DNA of 64,000 nucleotides, from positions 157,476-221,475 of the forward strand of contig NZ_PZJO01000005.1 of NCBI RefSeq assembly GCF_003206575.1, written 5' to 3'. Below, piece after piece: positions 9,054 through 17,099 of this stretch. The position numbers were made by a program, and so were the translations under genes. Source of the DNA: Salinicola endophyticus (lineage in GTDB: Bacteria; Pseudomonadota; Gammaproteobacteria; Pseudomonadales; Halomonadaceae). The first letter of the stretch is position 1, and every line of letters begins with the position of its first letter. The notes under the pieces are model-generated. The model was not told where the DNA came from, searched no databases, and saw only the letters and a program-made list of their open reading frames with translations.

Positions 9054-9851
9054 ATGCATCACCAGGGTTTCTTGTGCGCCACCTGTGGCATTCAGTATCC
9101 CGCCAGCGAAACGCCGCCGGCACACTGTGACATCTGCGAGGACGAGCGCCAGTTCGTGCCGGTGGAGGGGCAGCAGTGGACCACGCCGGGGCGCCTGGCG
9201 GCGGGGCACAGCAATACCTTCCGCTATCTCGCCGAGGGGCTGCTGGCGATCAGTACCACGCCGCGCTTCGCCATCGGCCAGCGGGCCTTCCTGCTGCGCA
9301 CACCCCACGGCAATCTGTTGTGGGACTGTCTCTCGCTGCTCGACGAGGCGACGCGGGACATTCTCGACGGGCTCGGCGGGGTCGATGCCATCGTGCTTTC
9401 GCATCCGCACTACTTCAGCACCATGGCCGCCTGGGGCGAGACCTTCGACTGTCCGGTCTACGTGCACGCGGCGGATCGTGACTGGGTCACTCTGCCCAGC
9501 GAGCGGCTGCACTGCTGGGAGGGGGAGCAGTTCGCGCCGCTGCCGGGTTTGGAGGTGCACTGCCTGGGCGGGCATTTCCCCGGTGCCAGCGTGCTGCACT
9601 GGCCGGCCCGCCGTCTGCTGCTGAGCGGTGACACTCTGCTGGTGACCCCGGATCGGATGGCTTCGTTCATGTGGTCCTACCCCAACAACGTGCCGCTGGA
9701 TGCCACTTGTGTCGCGGCGATGGGTGAGCGTCTCTCCCGGCTCGAGTTCGATAGCCTCTACTCGGCCTTCGCCGGACGCGAGATTCTGCTCGAGGCGGAC
9801 CGCGTGGTCGCCGAATCGGTGCAGCGCCACTGTCGCGCGCTCACACCCTGA
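9054..9851 (+). CDS. Metallo-beta-lactamase-fold hydrolase with N-terminal zinc ribbon
   Basis: A 265-residue protein. Residues 8-28 hold two CxxC pairs (Cys8, Cys11, Cys25, Cys28), a small zinc ribbon. The rest is a metallo-beta-lactamase fold. The first metal motif is SHPHYFSTMAAWGE (about 116-129) rather than the usual HxHxDH. Later ligands are recognisable in GGHFPGASVLHW and LLSGDTLLV. Loss of the Asp/His pair of HxHxDH suggests altered or mononuclear metal binding, and the substrate is unknown. The start at 9054 is chosen for AGAGGAGG 6 bases upstream. Nested-palindrome repeats flank the gene on both sides, so it may be an inserted cassette. Confidence 0.78.
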   Translation: MHHQGFLCATCGIQYPASETPPAHCDICEDERQFVPVEGQQWTTPGRLAAGHSNTFRYLAEGLLAISTTPRFAIGQRAFLLRTPHGNLLWDCLSLLDEATRDILDGLGGVDAIVLSHPHYFSTMAAWGETFDCPVYVHAADRDWVTLPSERLHCWEGEQFAPLPGLEVHCLGGHFPGASVLHWPARRLLLSGDTLLVTPDRMASFMWSYPNNVPLDATCVAAMGERLSRLEFDSLYSAFAGREILLEADRVVAESVQRHCRALTP

Positions 9852-9854
9852 GAG

Positions 9855-9988
9855 GGTATTTACAAAATGTCTGTGTTCGGCAATACGGCGTTAAAATCGG
9901 CCTCAAAAAGCTCATTTACCCCGTGTAAACTCCGCTTTTTCGACCGATTTTGCCTTGTCTTGCCTTCGCTCGCCGAATTTGTAAACCC
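9855..9988. repeat. Nested inverted-repeat element, copy 2
   Basis: This is a concentric palindrome. TTTACAAA (9859-9866) pairs with TTTGTAAA (9978-9985). Then GGCAA (9879-9883) can pair with TTGCC, AAAATCGG (9893-9900) with CCGATTTT, AAAAAGC with GCTTTTT, and TTTAC with GTAAA around a short loop. It shares the boxes GGCAATACGGCGTTA and GCCTTGTCTTGC with copy 1, while the inner stem sequence is entirely different but still self-complementary. It begins three bases after the hydrolase stop codon and could serve as its terminator. Confidence 0.75.
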
Positions 9989-10075
9989 CCTCCGAGGTGA
10001 CCGGGCCCTCGGCCCGGCGGCGAGACTCGCGGCGGTGTATGCTGGCGCCAGACAGCATCGATCGCGGAGATGAGC

Positions 10076-10981
10076 ATGCCTGCCAAGCCGATCCCGGCCG
10101 AGCGCGACAGTCGGCGCTTCTGGCGCCATCCGGCGCTCGGCTTTCTCGAACTGCGCGAGACCCGCGACGGGCGCGAGGTCAGCTATGCCCGCCATAGCCA
10201 CGACAGCGTCTCGCTGGGCGCGGTCACCGGCGGGCGCAGTCTCTACGAATATCAGGTGCCGGGGGAGGCCTTCACCACGCTGCCGGTGTCGCGCGGTGCC
10301 CTGGTGGCCATGAATCCGGGCGAGGTCCACGCCTGCAATCCGTGCGGTGACGCCCCCTGGTCCTACGTCATGTTCTATCTCGACCCGGACTGGCTCGCCG
10401 CGCTGCAGTGTCGTCACGCTACCGATCTCGCTGGTGGGTGGCGGCCGCTGGCCTGGCATCACTGGCGCGACCCCGCGCTGCACGGGTCGCTGGTGGCGCT
10501 GAGCCGGCGCCTGTTCGCCGCGGAGGCGAGTCCCGCCACCCTGGCCGGCGAGTGCGAAAGGCTGTTCGGCGCACTGATGGCGCGGGGCGAGCTGTTCCGT
10601 CAGCAGGCCCCGGTGGATACGCCACCGCTGGCCGATCTGGTGAGGTACATCCGCGAGCACTGCAGCGAGGCGCTGACGCTCGAACATCTCGCTGCGGTGG
10701 CGAGGGTCTCTCCGGCGCATCTGGTGCGCTGCTTCAAGCGCAGTTACGGCATCACGCCCCACGCCTATCTGACCGACTGCCGGGTGCGCCAGGGGCAGAT
10801 CGCGCTCAAGCGCGGCGAGCCGATCGCCGAGGTGGCGCTGGCGTGTCGATTCGCCGATCAGGCCCACTTCCAGCGCGCCTTCAAGCGGCTGACCGCGATC
10901 ACGCCGCACCGCTACCGCTCAGTGGCATCGTCGCCAGCATCAGCGCACTCACCAGCAGTGCCAGCCCCATGCCGCGATTGA
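10076..10981 (+). CDS. AraC-family transcriptional regulator
   Basis: A 301-residue regulator. An N-terminal cupin-like AraC-binding domain (about residues 10-160, with the SYARHSHDSVSLGAV motif) is followed by a two-helix-turn-helix AraC domain (about 185-285) ending in the usual HFQRAFKRLTAITPHRYR. The last ~20 residues run on into the 3' end of the convergent lysE-like gene, overlapping it by 83 bases, and look like read-through rather than a conserved tail. The ATG at 10076 is preferred to 10070 because GGAG lies 6 bases upstream of the former. AraC regulators of this type often sit next to LysE exporters and control them. Confidence 0.87.
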   Translation: MPAKPIPAERDSRRFWRHPALGFLELRETRDGREVSYARHSHDSVSLGAVTGGRSLYEYQVPGEAFTTLPVSRGALVAMNPGEVHACNPCGDAPWSYVMFYLDPDWLAALQCRHATDLAGGWRPLAWHHWRDPALHGSLVALSRRLFAAEASPATLAGECERLFGALMARGELFRQQAPVDTPPLADLVRYIREHCSEALTLEHLAAVARVSPAHLVRCFKRSYGITPHAYLTDCRVRQGQIALKRGEPIAEVALACRFADQAHFQRAFKRLTAITPHRYRSVASSPASAHSPAVPAPCRD

Positions 10982-11519
10982 GCCGGCGCACCCAAGCGGG
11001 GCTCGGCAGCCGTCGGCGCAGCCTGGCACCCAGCAGGGCCCAGCTGCCCACGCTCAGATAGCAGATGCCGAAGAAGATCAGCGCGAAGGGGACGACCCGC
11101 GCCGGATCACCGGCGGTGTAGGCGGCCATGCCGGCGCTCGAGGCGATCCACGCCTTGGGATTGAGCCACTGCATCAGCGCCCCGGCAACGAAGGAGGGCG
11201 GGCGCCCGGGAGTCTCCTGCACGAGCGCGCCGTCGCTGCCCGCCAGACGCCACGCCAGATAGAGCAGGAAAAGTACGCCGCCCAGGCGGATCGCATGCAT
11301 CAGCGCTGTCCATTGGGCCAGCCACTGCAGGCCGCCGCCGATGGTCAGCAGCAGCACGCTGAAGCCACAGGTGGCGCCGCTGACGTGGCGCAGCGCCGGC
11401 CCCAGGCCGCGGTTGAGCCCCAGGTTGAAGGCGACCAGATTGACCGGGCCGGGCGAGAGTGAGGCGGCCAGGGCGAAGGCCGCCATCGAGAGGGCAAGGG
11501 AGAGAGACACGCAGCGCAC
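10899..11519 (-). CDS. LysE-family amino-acid exporter
   Basis: A 206-residue inner-membrane protein with the LysE/RhtB N-terminal signature AASLSPGPVNLVAFNLGLNRG and about six hydrophobic segments. Members export amino acids such as lysine, threonine or homoserine, or their analogues. It follows the efflux pair on the same strand (71-base gap). Its 3' end overlaps the convergent AraC gene by 83 bases, so heavy transcription of one gene produces antisense RNA for the end of the other. Substrate unknown. Confidence 0.85.
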   Translation of the reverse strand: MRCVSLSLALSMAAFALAASLSPGPVNLVAFNLGLNRGLGPALRHVSGATCGFSVLLLTIGGGLQWLAQWTALMHAIRLGGVLFLLYLAWRLAGSDGALVQETPGRPPSFVAGALMQWLNPKAWIASSAGMAAYTAGDPARVVPFALIFFGICYLSVGSWALLGARLRRRLPSPAWVRRLNRGMGLALLVSALMLATMPLSGSGAA

Positions 11520-11589
11520 TCCTGAGCGAAAGAGGTCGCCGGCAGCCTAGCCTGGGGAGGGCGCGTCAGGATTGAACGATCTTGATCTC

Positions 11590-12798
11590 TCAGCCGGCCG
11601 TGCCCCTCTTACCCTGCGCATCCTTCTCGCTCCGGGTGTGGGCGACGTCGGGGGAGACGGTGTCTGCCCCGACGTCGATATCCACCTCGACCATCATGCC
11701 CGGGCCGATCAGCTCGGTCGGGCCCTTGTCGATGTAGATGCGTACCGGCAGGCGCTGGGTGATCTTGGTGAAGTTGCCCGAGGGGTTGGGGTCCGGCAGC
11801 AGCGCGAACTGGCTGGTGGCAGCGCGGCCGATGATCGCCACATGGCCGGAAAAGTGGCGGTCGGGGAAGGCGTCGACGCTGATCGCCACCGGCTGCCCGG
11901 GGCGCAGCTGGCCGATGTCGGTCTCCTTGACGTTGGCCTCGACCCACAGCTTCGAGGGGTCGTGCATCATCAGGATCGGCTGGCCCGCGCTGACATACTC
12001 GCCCTGGTCGATCAGGGTCTTGTTGACCACCCCCGAGATCGGACTCTTGACCTCGAGATCGGCGATGCGCAGGCGCTCCTCGTCGAGCTTGGCCTGGGCC
12101 TCGGCCAGCTCCTGGCGTGCGATCCGGATCTGCTGGCGCAGGATCGTCGGATTGGGCAGCGGCACCTGCACGCCGTTGAGGAAACCGACCCGGGCGTTAT
12201 CGGCCTGGGCCTGATTGACCGCCACCTCCTGCTTGGCCTGCTTGTGCTCGGCAACCGCCGCGCGGTAGCGGTAGTAGTCCTGATCGCGGCGCTGCTGCGA
12301 GATCGAGTGCTTCTCGAGCAGTTTGGCCGAGCGCTGATAGTCGCGCTGGGCCTGGGTCAGCCGTGCCTGCGATGCCTGCTCCGCCGCCTTGCTGGCGTCG
12401 AGCTCCTCACGCGAGATATCCAGGCCGCCCTGGTACTGGCGCTGGGCCAGGTCGAGGCGAGCCTGCTGGTAGTCGAGGCGCGCCTGCTGGGTGCCGACGC
12501 CGGCCGCCAGCGCCGCCAGCTTGCGCCGGTCCGGCTTGCTGTAGAGGGTGGCCACGGCAGCGCCGCGTTGCAGGGTATCGCCCTCGGTCAGGTGGAAGTC
12601 GGTGACCCAGCCATCCAGGCGGCTGCTGACGGTGACCTGATCCGCCATCACCCGCGCATCCTGCACGCTGACATGGGTCAGGCGGTGGGCGATCGCCAGC
12701 CCCAGCCAGATCAGCCCCAACAGCAGGAGCAGCGCGAGCAGCGCCAGCTTGAGGCGCCGCGACAGGCGGGGGGAGCGAGCGGGGGCGTCGGCAGTCAT
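11590..12798 (-). CDS. HlyD/EmrA-type membrane fusion protein of a multidrug efflux pump
   Basis: A 402-residue periplasmic adaptor. One N-terminal membrane anchor (about residues 14-34, LALLALLLLLGLIWLGLAI) is followed by a first lipoyl half, a long alpha-helical hairpin rich in Gln, Ala and Arg (about 100-230), the second lipoyl half (VKSPISGVVNKTL) and a beta-barrel domain. It should link the MFS pump encoded just upstream to an outer-membrane TolC-like channel, which is not encoded here. The start at 12798 is chosen because GAGGAAG precedes it by a suitable distance; a start 39 bases upstream lies in the intergenic gap and lacks a site. Confidence 0.86.
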   Translation of the reverse strand: MTADAPARSPRLSRRLKLALLALLLLLGLIWLGLAIAHRLTHVSVQDARVMADQVTVSSRLDGWVTDFHLTEGDTLQRGAAVATLYSKPDRRKLAALAAGVGTQQARLDYQQARLDLAQRQYQGGLDISREELDASKAAEQASQARLTQAQRDYQRSAKLLEKHSISQQRRDQDYYRYRAAVAEHKQAKQEVAVNQAQADNARVGFLNGVQVPLPNPTILRQQIRIARQELAEAQAKLDEERLRIADLEVKSPISGVVNKTLIDQGEYVSAGQPILMMHDPSKLWVEANVKETDIGQLRPGQPVAISVDAFPDRHFSGHVAIIGRAATSQFALLPDPNPSGNFTKITQRLPVRIYIDKGPTELIGPGMMVEVDIDVGADTVSPDVAHTRSEKDAQGKRGTAG

Positions 12799-12844
12799 GG
12801 TGTCGGATCTTCCTCGGTCGGAGAGTGGAGAACGCACGGCGGCT

Positions 12845-14392
12845 TCACGCGTGCCGCCGCCAGCGGCTCAGCAGCAGCGACGGCACCACCACCGCCAGCA
12901 GGCTGGCGATCAGGGTCCAGAAACCGTCCTGATAGGCCAGGATCGACGCCCACAGCGCCTCGACCCGGCCCAGCAGGTAGCCGGCCACGGCCTGCTGCTG
13001 GGGCGCCGCGATGCCCAGCCGCGCGGCGAGGTGGGCGTAGTCGCCGAGCGCCTGCTGCGACAGCGCGTTGCCGGCGTTGACTCCGGCGTTGAGCAGCTGG
13101 CCGTGGATCGCGGTATGGCGATCGAGCAGGATCACCAGACCGGCGGTGCCCAGGGCGCCGCCGAGCTGCATCGAGAAGTTGATCGCCCCTGACCCGTGGC
13201 CCATCAGCCGTGGTGGCAGGCTGGTGATGGCGTTGGAGAGGGTCGGCGGCGGAAAGGCGGCCATGCCGATCGAGAGAATCGCCATCGCCAGCGCCAGGTG
13301 GGCGAAGGAGGTGTTCCAGTCCATGCCCGCCATCAACCACACTGAGAGCAGCGCGCAGGCGAGCCCGGGAAGGGTGATCCAGTGCGGTGGATAGCGGTCG
13401 CTGAGCCACCCCACCAGCGGCACCAGCACGCCCAGCACCAGGGTCGAGGGCAGAAAGATCTGGCCGGCGCTGATCGGGCTGTAGTGCAGCACCGACTGCA
13501 CGAACTGCGGCAGCAGATACATGATGCCGTAGAAGGTGCCGCCGAACAGGCACATCGCCAGGGTGCCGACGACGAACGCCCGGTGGGTGAAGATCGCCAG
13601 GTCGAGCAACGGATGGGCGATGCGCCGCTGCCAGCTCACGAAGGCGATGGCGCAGGCCGCGGCCAGCCCCACCAGACTCGGCACGCGCGGGTCGAACCAG
13701 CCCCAGCGCTGGCCGTTGGAGAGCGCCGCGAGCAGCGCGAACACGGCCACGAACAGCAGCACCACGCCGGCCCAGTCGAATGGCGGGGGCGGCCCCTGGT
13801 GCTCGCGCCGGGGCAGGAAGACCGCGCCCATGGCGATCGCTGCAAGACAGATCGGCAGGGTGACGAAGAACACGTAGCGCCAGGTGAAGTGCTCCACCAG
13901 CCAGCCGCCGATCACCGTGGCCAGGGTCAGCGGCAGCCCCAGGCACATGCCGTACATGGCAGTAGCCATGCCGCGCCCCTCGGGCGGGTAGGCGGCGAAC
14001 AGCGCCTGCATCGCCACCGGACGGATCAGCCCGGTCATGCCGCCCTGGATGATCCTGGCCGCCACCAGCGCCGCCATGCCCTGGCCCAGACCGCCCAGGA
14101 TCGAGGCGGCGATGAAGGCGACCAGCAGGCCGATGAAGGTGGCGCGCTGGCCCACCGCCGTCACCAGCCAGGGTGCGATCAGCAGTGACACCGTGGTCGA
14201 GGCCAGAAAGCCGGTCGATAGCCACTGCACCTGGGCGTCGCTCATGCCGAAGGCGCCCTTGATGTAGGGGATCGCCACGTTGACGATAGTGATCGACATG
14301 CCCAGCGCGACCAGCCCCAGCATCACCGTCAGCGTGACCCACAGCCGGTAGCGTGGGCCGTAGCGCGCGAACATCTCGTCGACCTGCGTCAT
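12845..14392 (-). CDS. DHA2-family MFS multidrug transporter (EmrB/QacA type)
   Basis: A 515-residue major facilitator with about 14 hydrophobic segments. The characteristic first-span motif is ITIVNVAIPYIKGAF, followed by QVQWLSTGFLASTTVSL and a WRYVFFVTLPICL segment, all typical of the DHA2 drug:H+ antiporters. It lies 46 bases upstream of the EmrA-like adaptor and forms an emrB-emrA order operon. The start at 14392 leaves MTQVDEMFARYG in front of the first span; an upstream in-frame ATG at 14554 would add a proline- and arginine-rich stretch unlike the family. Drug specificity cannot be predicted. No local MarR/TetR regulator is visible. Confidence 0.86.
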   Translation of the reverse strand: MTQVDEMFARYGPRYRLWVTLTVMLGLVALGMSITIVNVAIPYIKGAFGMSDAQVQWLSTGFLASTTVSLLIAPWLVTAVGQRATFIGLLVAFIAASILGGLGQGMAALVAARIIQGGMTGLIRPVAMQALFAAYPPEGRGMATAMYGMCLGLPLTLATVIGGWLVEHFTWRYVFFVTLPICLAAIAMGAVFLPRREHQGPPPPFDWAGVVLLFVAVFALLAALSNGQRWGWFDPRVPSLVGLAAACAIAFVSWQRRIAHPLLDLAIFTHRAFVVGTLAMCLFGGTFYGIMYLLPQFVQSVLHYSPISAGQIFLPSTLVLGVLVPLVGWLSDRYPPHWITLPGLACALLSVWLMAGMDWNTSFAHLALAMAILSIGMAAFPPPTLSNAITSLPPRLMGHGSGAINFSMQLGGALGTAGLVILLDRHTAIHGQLLNAGVNAGNALSQQALGDYAHLAARLGIAAPQQQAVAGYLLGRVEALWASILAYQDGFWTLIASLLAVVVPSLLLSRWRRHA

Positions 14393-14554
14393 CGCGGGCA
14401 GCTCCCTGGTGGTGGGCGACCGCGCGAACGCCGGCTGCGACCGGCACCGGAAACGGGCGGTCGCGCTGGCGACGTGAGGCGGCGAATGGCGAAGGCCCGG
14501 CGCAATGGACCGAGGGCTGGGCACGGCAGGCCGGTGGCGAGGCGGTCGCGACAC

Positions 14555-14601
14555 GAAAAAAGAAGCCGGCGAATCGATAACCTGTCTACATTTCGCCGGC
14601 T
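14555..14601 (-). terminator. Rho-independent terminator of the FucP-type permease gene
   Basis: On the minus strand, arms AGCCGGCGAA (14601-14592) and TTCGCCGGCT (14573-14564) form a 10-bp perfect stem followed by TCTTTTTTC. This is a classical intrinsic terminator for transcription arriving from the permease gene at 14692-15978. Confidence 0.85.
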
Positions 14602-14638
14602 AATGGATTGTCCCGGTCTGCTGATGCCCTTTCAAGAC

Positions 14639-14675
14639 ACCTGCGACCAACGTCTTAGGCGTGCAGGTCGCAGGT
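14639..14675 (-). repeat. Second 10-bp hairpin in the 3' untranslated region of the permease mRNA
   Basis: ACCTGCGACC (14639-14648) and GGTCGCAGGT (14666-14675) are perfect complements with a 17-base loop. It sits between the permease stop and the U-tailed terminator at 14555-14601, with no U-tract of its own. An mRNA-stabilising or small-RNA-type 3' structure is possible. Confidence 0.55.
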
Positions 14676-14691
14676 CTCGGGGCAGCGCGCG

Positions 14692-15978
14692 TCAGGCGCG
14701 GGTGGCCGTCTCCGGCTGCGGCGTGATCACCCGGGAGCCGCGCAGGCCGTAGTAGGCAATGAACAGGTAGCACAGCAGCGGCAGCACGAAGGCGTGGTGG
14801 AGGCCGACACGGTCGGCGATCGCCCCCTGCGCCAGCGGGATGATCGCCCCGCCGACGATGGCCATGATCAACAGGCTCGATGCCTTGCCGGTGAGCGGTC
14901 CGAGCCTGGCGATACCGAGCGTGAAGATGGTCGGGAACATGATCGAATTGAACAGGCCGATGAGTACCACGCTCCACAGCGCCAACTGGCCGAGGCTCAG
15001 CATGGTGGTCAGGGTCAGACCGGCGGCGATCAGTGCGAACAGGCCCAGCAGCAGGCCGGGACGGATCTTGCGCATCAGTGCTGCGCCGACGAAGCGGCCG
15101 AGCATGGCGCCGCCCCAGTAGTAGGAGACATAGGTGGCGGCGTCGCTTTCGCGCATGCCGCCGATCTCCGGCAGTGACAGGTAGTTGATCAGGAAGCTGC
15201 CGATCGCCACTTCGGCGCCGACATAGACGAAGATCCCGATCACGCCCAGACGCACGTGGCGGTGACGCAGCACCTCGAGGGCACCGGCGCTGCCGCTGTC
15301 GCTGGTGTCGCGGGCGCGCTCCTTGAACTGGGGCAGTTTCCACGCCGCGACCACGAGTGCCAGCAGCGCGAGCACGCCGGCGAGGACCAGATAGGGAAGC
15401 TGCACGCTGTGCGCCTGCTGGCTCTGGTAGGCGAGCCGTTCGGCCTCACCCAGGCTGGCGAGTTGATCGGCGCCGAGCACCGCGGCGCCCAGAATCAGGC
15501 CGCCGCCGATATGCGGCGCCAGGGTGGTGCCGAGGGAGTTGAACGCCTGGGCCAGGTTGAGCCGGCTGGAGGCCGAGGACTCCGGGCCGAGCAGACTGAC
15601 ATAGGGGTTGGCGGCCACCTGCAGCAGGGTGATGCCGCTCGCCAGCACGAACAGTGCAGCCAGAAACAGGGGATAGGAGGGCGCCCGCGCGGCGGGATAG
15701 AACATCACGGCACCCACCGCGGCGATCGACAGCCCCAGGCTGATCGCGCTCTTGTAGCCGACCCGAGCCAGCAGCTTGCCCATCGGCAGCGACATCACGA
15801 AGTAGGCGCCGAAGAAGGTGAACTGGATCAGCATGGTCTGGGTGTAGTTGAGCGCGAAGACCGCCTTGAGGTGCGGGATGAGAATGTCGTTGAGGCAGGT
15901 GAGAAAGCCCCACATGAAGAAGATGCTGGTGACGATCACCAGGGCGCCACGGTAGTGGGGGCGTTGCAGGTCGGACAT
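14692..15978 (-). CDS. FucP/GluP-type sugar MFS transporter
   Basis: A 428-residue, roughly 12-span major facilitator of the fucose/glucose-galactose permease family, with MWGFLTCLNDILIPHLK in span 1 and the YKSAISLGLSIAAVGA and AANPYVSLLGP segments typical of that family. It should import a hexose with protons or sodium. The start at 15978 follows GGAAG; an earlier in-frame start at 16071 would run through the operator. The gene is monocistronic, with a palindromic operator 41 bases upstream of the start and an intrinsic terminator downstream. No kinase or catabolic gene is adjacent, so the sugar is not identified. Confidence 0.84.
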   Translation of the reverse strand: MSDLQRPHYRGALVIVTSIFFMWGFLTCLNDILIPHLKAVFALNYTQTMLIQFTFFGAYFVMSLPMGKLLARVGYKSAISLGLSIAAVGAVMFYPAARAPSYPLFLAALFVLASGITLLQVAANPYVSLLGPESSASSRLNLAQAFNSLGTTLAPHIGGGLILGAAVLGADQLASLGEAERLAYQSQQAHSVQLPYLVLAGVLALLALVVAAWKLPQFKERARDTSDSGSAGALEVLRHRHVRLGVIGIFVYVGAEVAIGSFLINYLSLPEIGGMRESDAATYVSYYWGGAMLGRFVGAALMRKIRPGLLLGLFALIAAGLTLTTMLSLGQLALWSVVLIGLFNSIMFPTIFTLGIARLGPLTGKASSLLIMAIVGGAIIPLAQGAIADRVGLHHAFVLPLLCYLFIAYYGLRGSRVITPQPETATRA

Positions 15979-16018
15979 GGTCTGCTTCCGGATCGCGTGT
16001 GCGCAGGACGACGCTGGT

Positions 16019-16036
16019 AGATGAATCGATTCATCT
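16019..16036. promoter_or_regulatory. 18-bp perfect palindrome, LacI-type operator
   Basis: AGATGAATCGATTCATCT is an exact palindrome with a central CG, the form recognised by LacI/GalR-family repressors. Its right edge is 58 bases and its left edge 41 bases upstream of the permease ATG, a place consistent with overlap of the promoter. No LacI-family gene is present in the window. Confidence 0.7.
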
Positions 16037-16263
16037 TCAGGTCGGCGCAGCGGTGGCTGGGCTACCGGCAACCGCCGAACGGTGGCCGGAACGACATGGC
16101 GCGGTCATCGCCAAGGGTGGTGGGCGCGAAGATTACTAGGCTTATCGTCATCCGCCAAACGATTGCCCAACCTATGTGCAGGGTGTCGCTTGCCGGCGAC
16201 GCTATCGGCTCCTATATCTTTGACATTGCATTATTTTCTTCGGTCGACAGGGAGTGACTGAAC

Positions 16264-16998
16264 ATGCTGACCATGTGGTCCTGGATCTTTCTGCTATCGG
16301 GGGTGTTTACCGCCCTGGCCATGGCGTTCGATGTCGCGCGCCGGCCTCAGCCCATGGCGATCATGAACATCACCTGGCCGATCACCGGCCTGTACATGCC
16401 GCTCGTCGGTTGGTGGGCCTACTGCAAGATGGGGCGTGCGGCGCCGAAGGCTGCGGTGGCCCAGCAGGACCACGCAGGCCACGATCAACACGCACAGAGG
16501 CATCACGCCCACGCCGATCAGCACGACCACGACCATGGGCATCACCATGGTGACAAACCCAAGTGGCAGAGCGTATTCGTCTCCGCGACCCACTGCGGCG
16601 GCGGTTGCACCCTGGGCGACGTGGTCACCGCACCGATCGCGACGGCCACCGGCTTTGCCCTGCTCGGTTCGACGGTGCTGGGGCACTTCGCGCTCGCTTT
16701 CGTCGGTGCCTATCTGTTCGGGGTGCTGTTCCAGTATCTGCCGATTCGGGCCATGGGCGATGCCGGCCCGGGACAGGCGCTGAAGGACGCGATCAAGGCC
16801 GATACCCTCTCCCTGATCGCCTTCCAGATCGGCATGTACGCGTGGATGCTGATCGCCCTTCAGGGCTGGATGGGAGAGCTCGACGCCTTCACCGCGCCAT
16901 TCTGGTTCATGATGCAGATCGCCATGCTGATCGGCTTCGCCACCTCTTACCCGGCCAACTGGATACTGATCAATCGCGGGATCAAGCACGGCATGTAA
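16264..16998 (+). CDS. DUF4396 membrane protein with histidine-rich linker
   Basis: A 244-residue protein. Two hydrophobic segments (about residues 5-60) come first, then a soluble linker at about residues 68-98 containing twelve histidines among Asp, Gln and Ala. The conserved DUF4396 core follows, with its THCGGGCTLGD motif (about 113-123) and four more membrane spans. The Cys/His motif and histidine run point to binding of a soft or transition metal, but no biochemical role is established for the family, so a metal-related function is inference. The ATG at 16264 follows AGGGAGTGACTGAAC. The gene appears monocistronic; the 228 bases upstream hold the divergent promoters. Confidence 0.78.
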   Translation: MLTMWSWIFLLSGVFTALAMAFDVARRPQPMAIMNITWPITGLYMPLVGWWAYCKMGRAAPKAAVAQQDHAGHDQHAQRHHAHADQHDHDHGHHHGDKPKWQSVFVSATHCGGGCTLGDVVTAPIATATGFALLGSTVLGHFALAFVGAYLFGVLFQYLPIRAMGDAGPGQALKDAIKADTLSLIAFQIGMYAWMLIALQGWMGELDAFTAPFWFMMQIAMLIGFATSYPANWILINRGIKHGM

Positions 16999-17099
16999 GC
17001 CGGCGGCGAGCCAGGCTGTAGGGCGCATTTGCGGGGCGCCGCCCCGTTGGTCAGAATCGTCGGCCTTTCGATGCCACCGCGACCCGTGACGGACACACC

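Noticed and set aside
12795-14447. Second minus-strand frame overlapping the EmrB-type gene
   Set aside because: It is a frame-shifted shadow of the transporter; the Arg/Gly-rich product has no hydrophobic pattern.
16021-16257. A 78-codon frame upstream of the DUF4396 gene
   Set aside because: It begins inside the LacI-type operator, has no ribosome binding site and no recognisable composition. The interval is better explained as a divergent promoter region.
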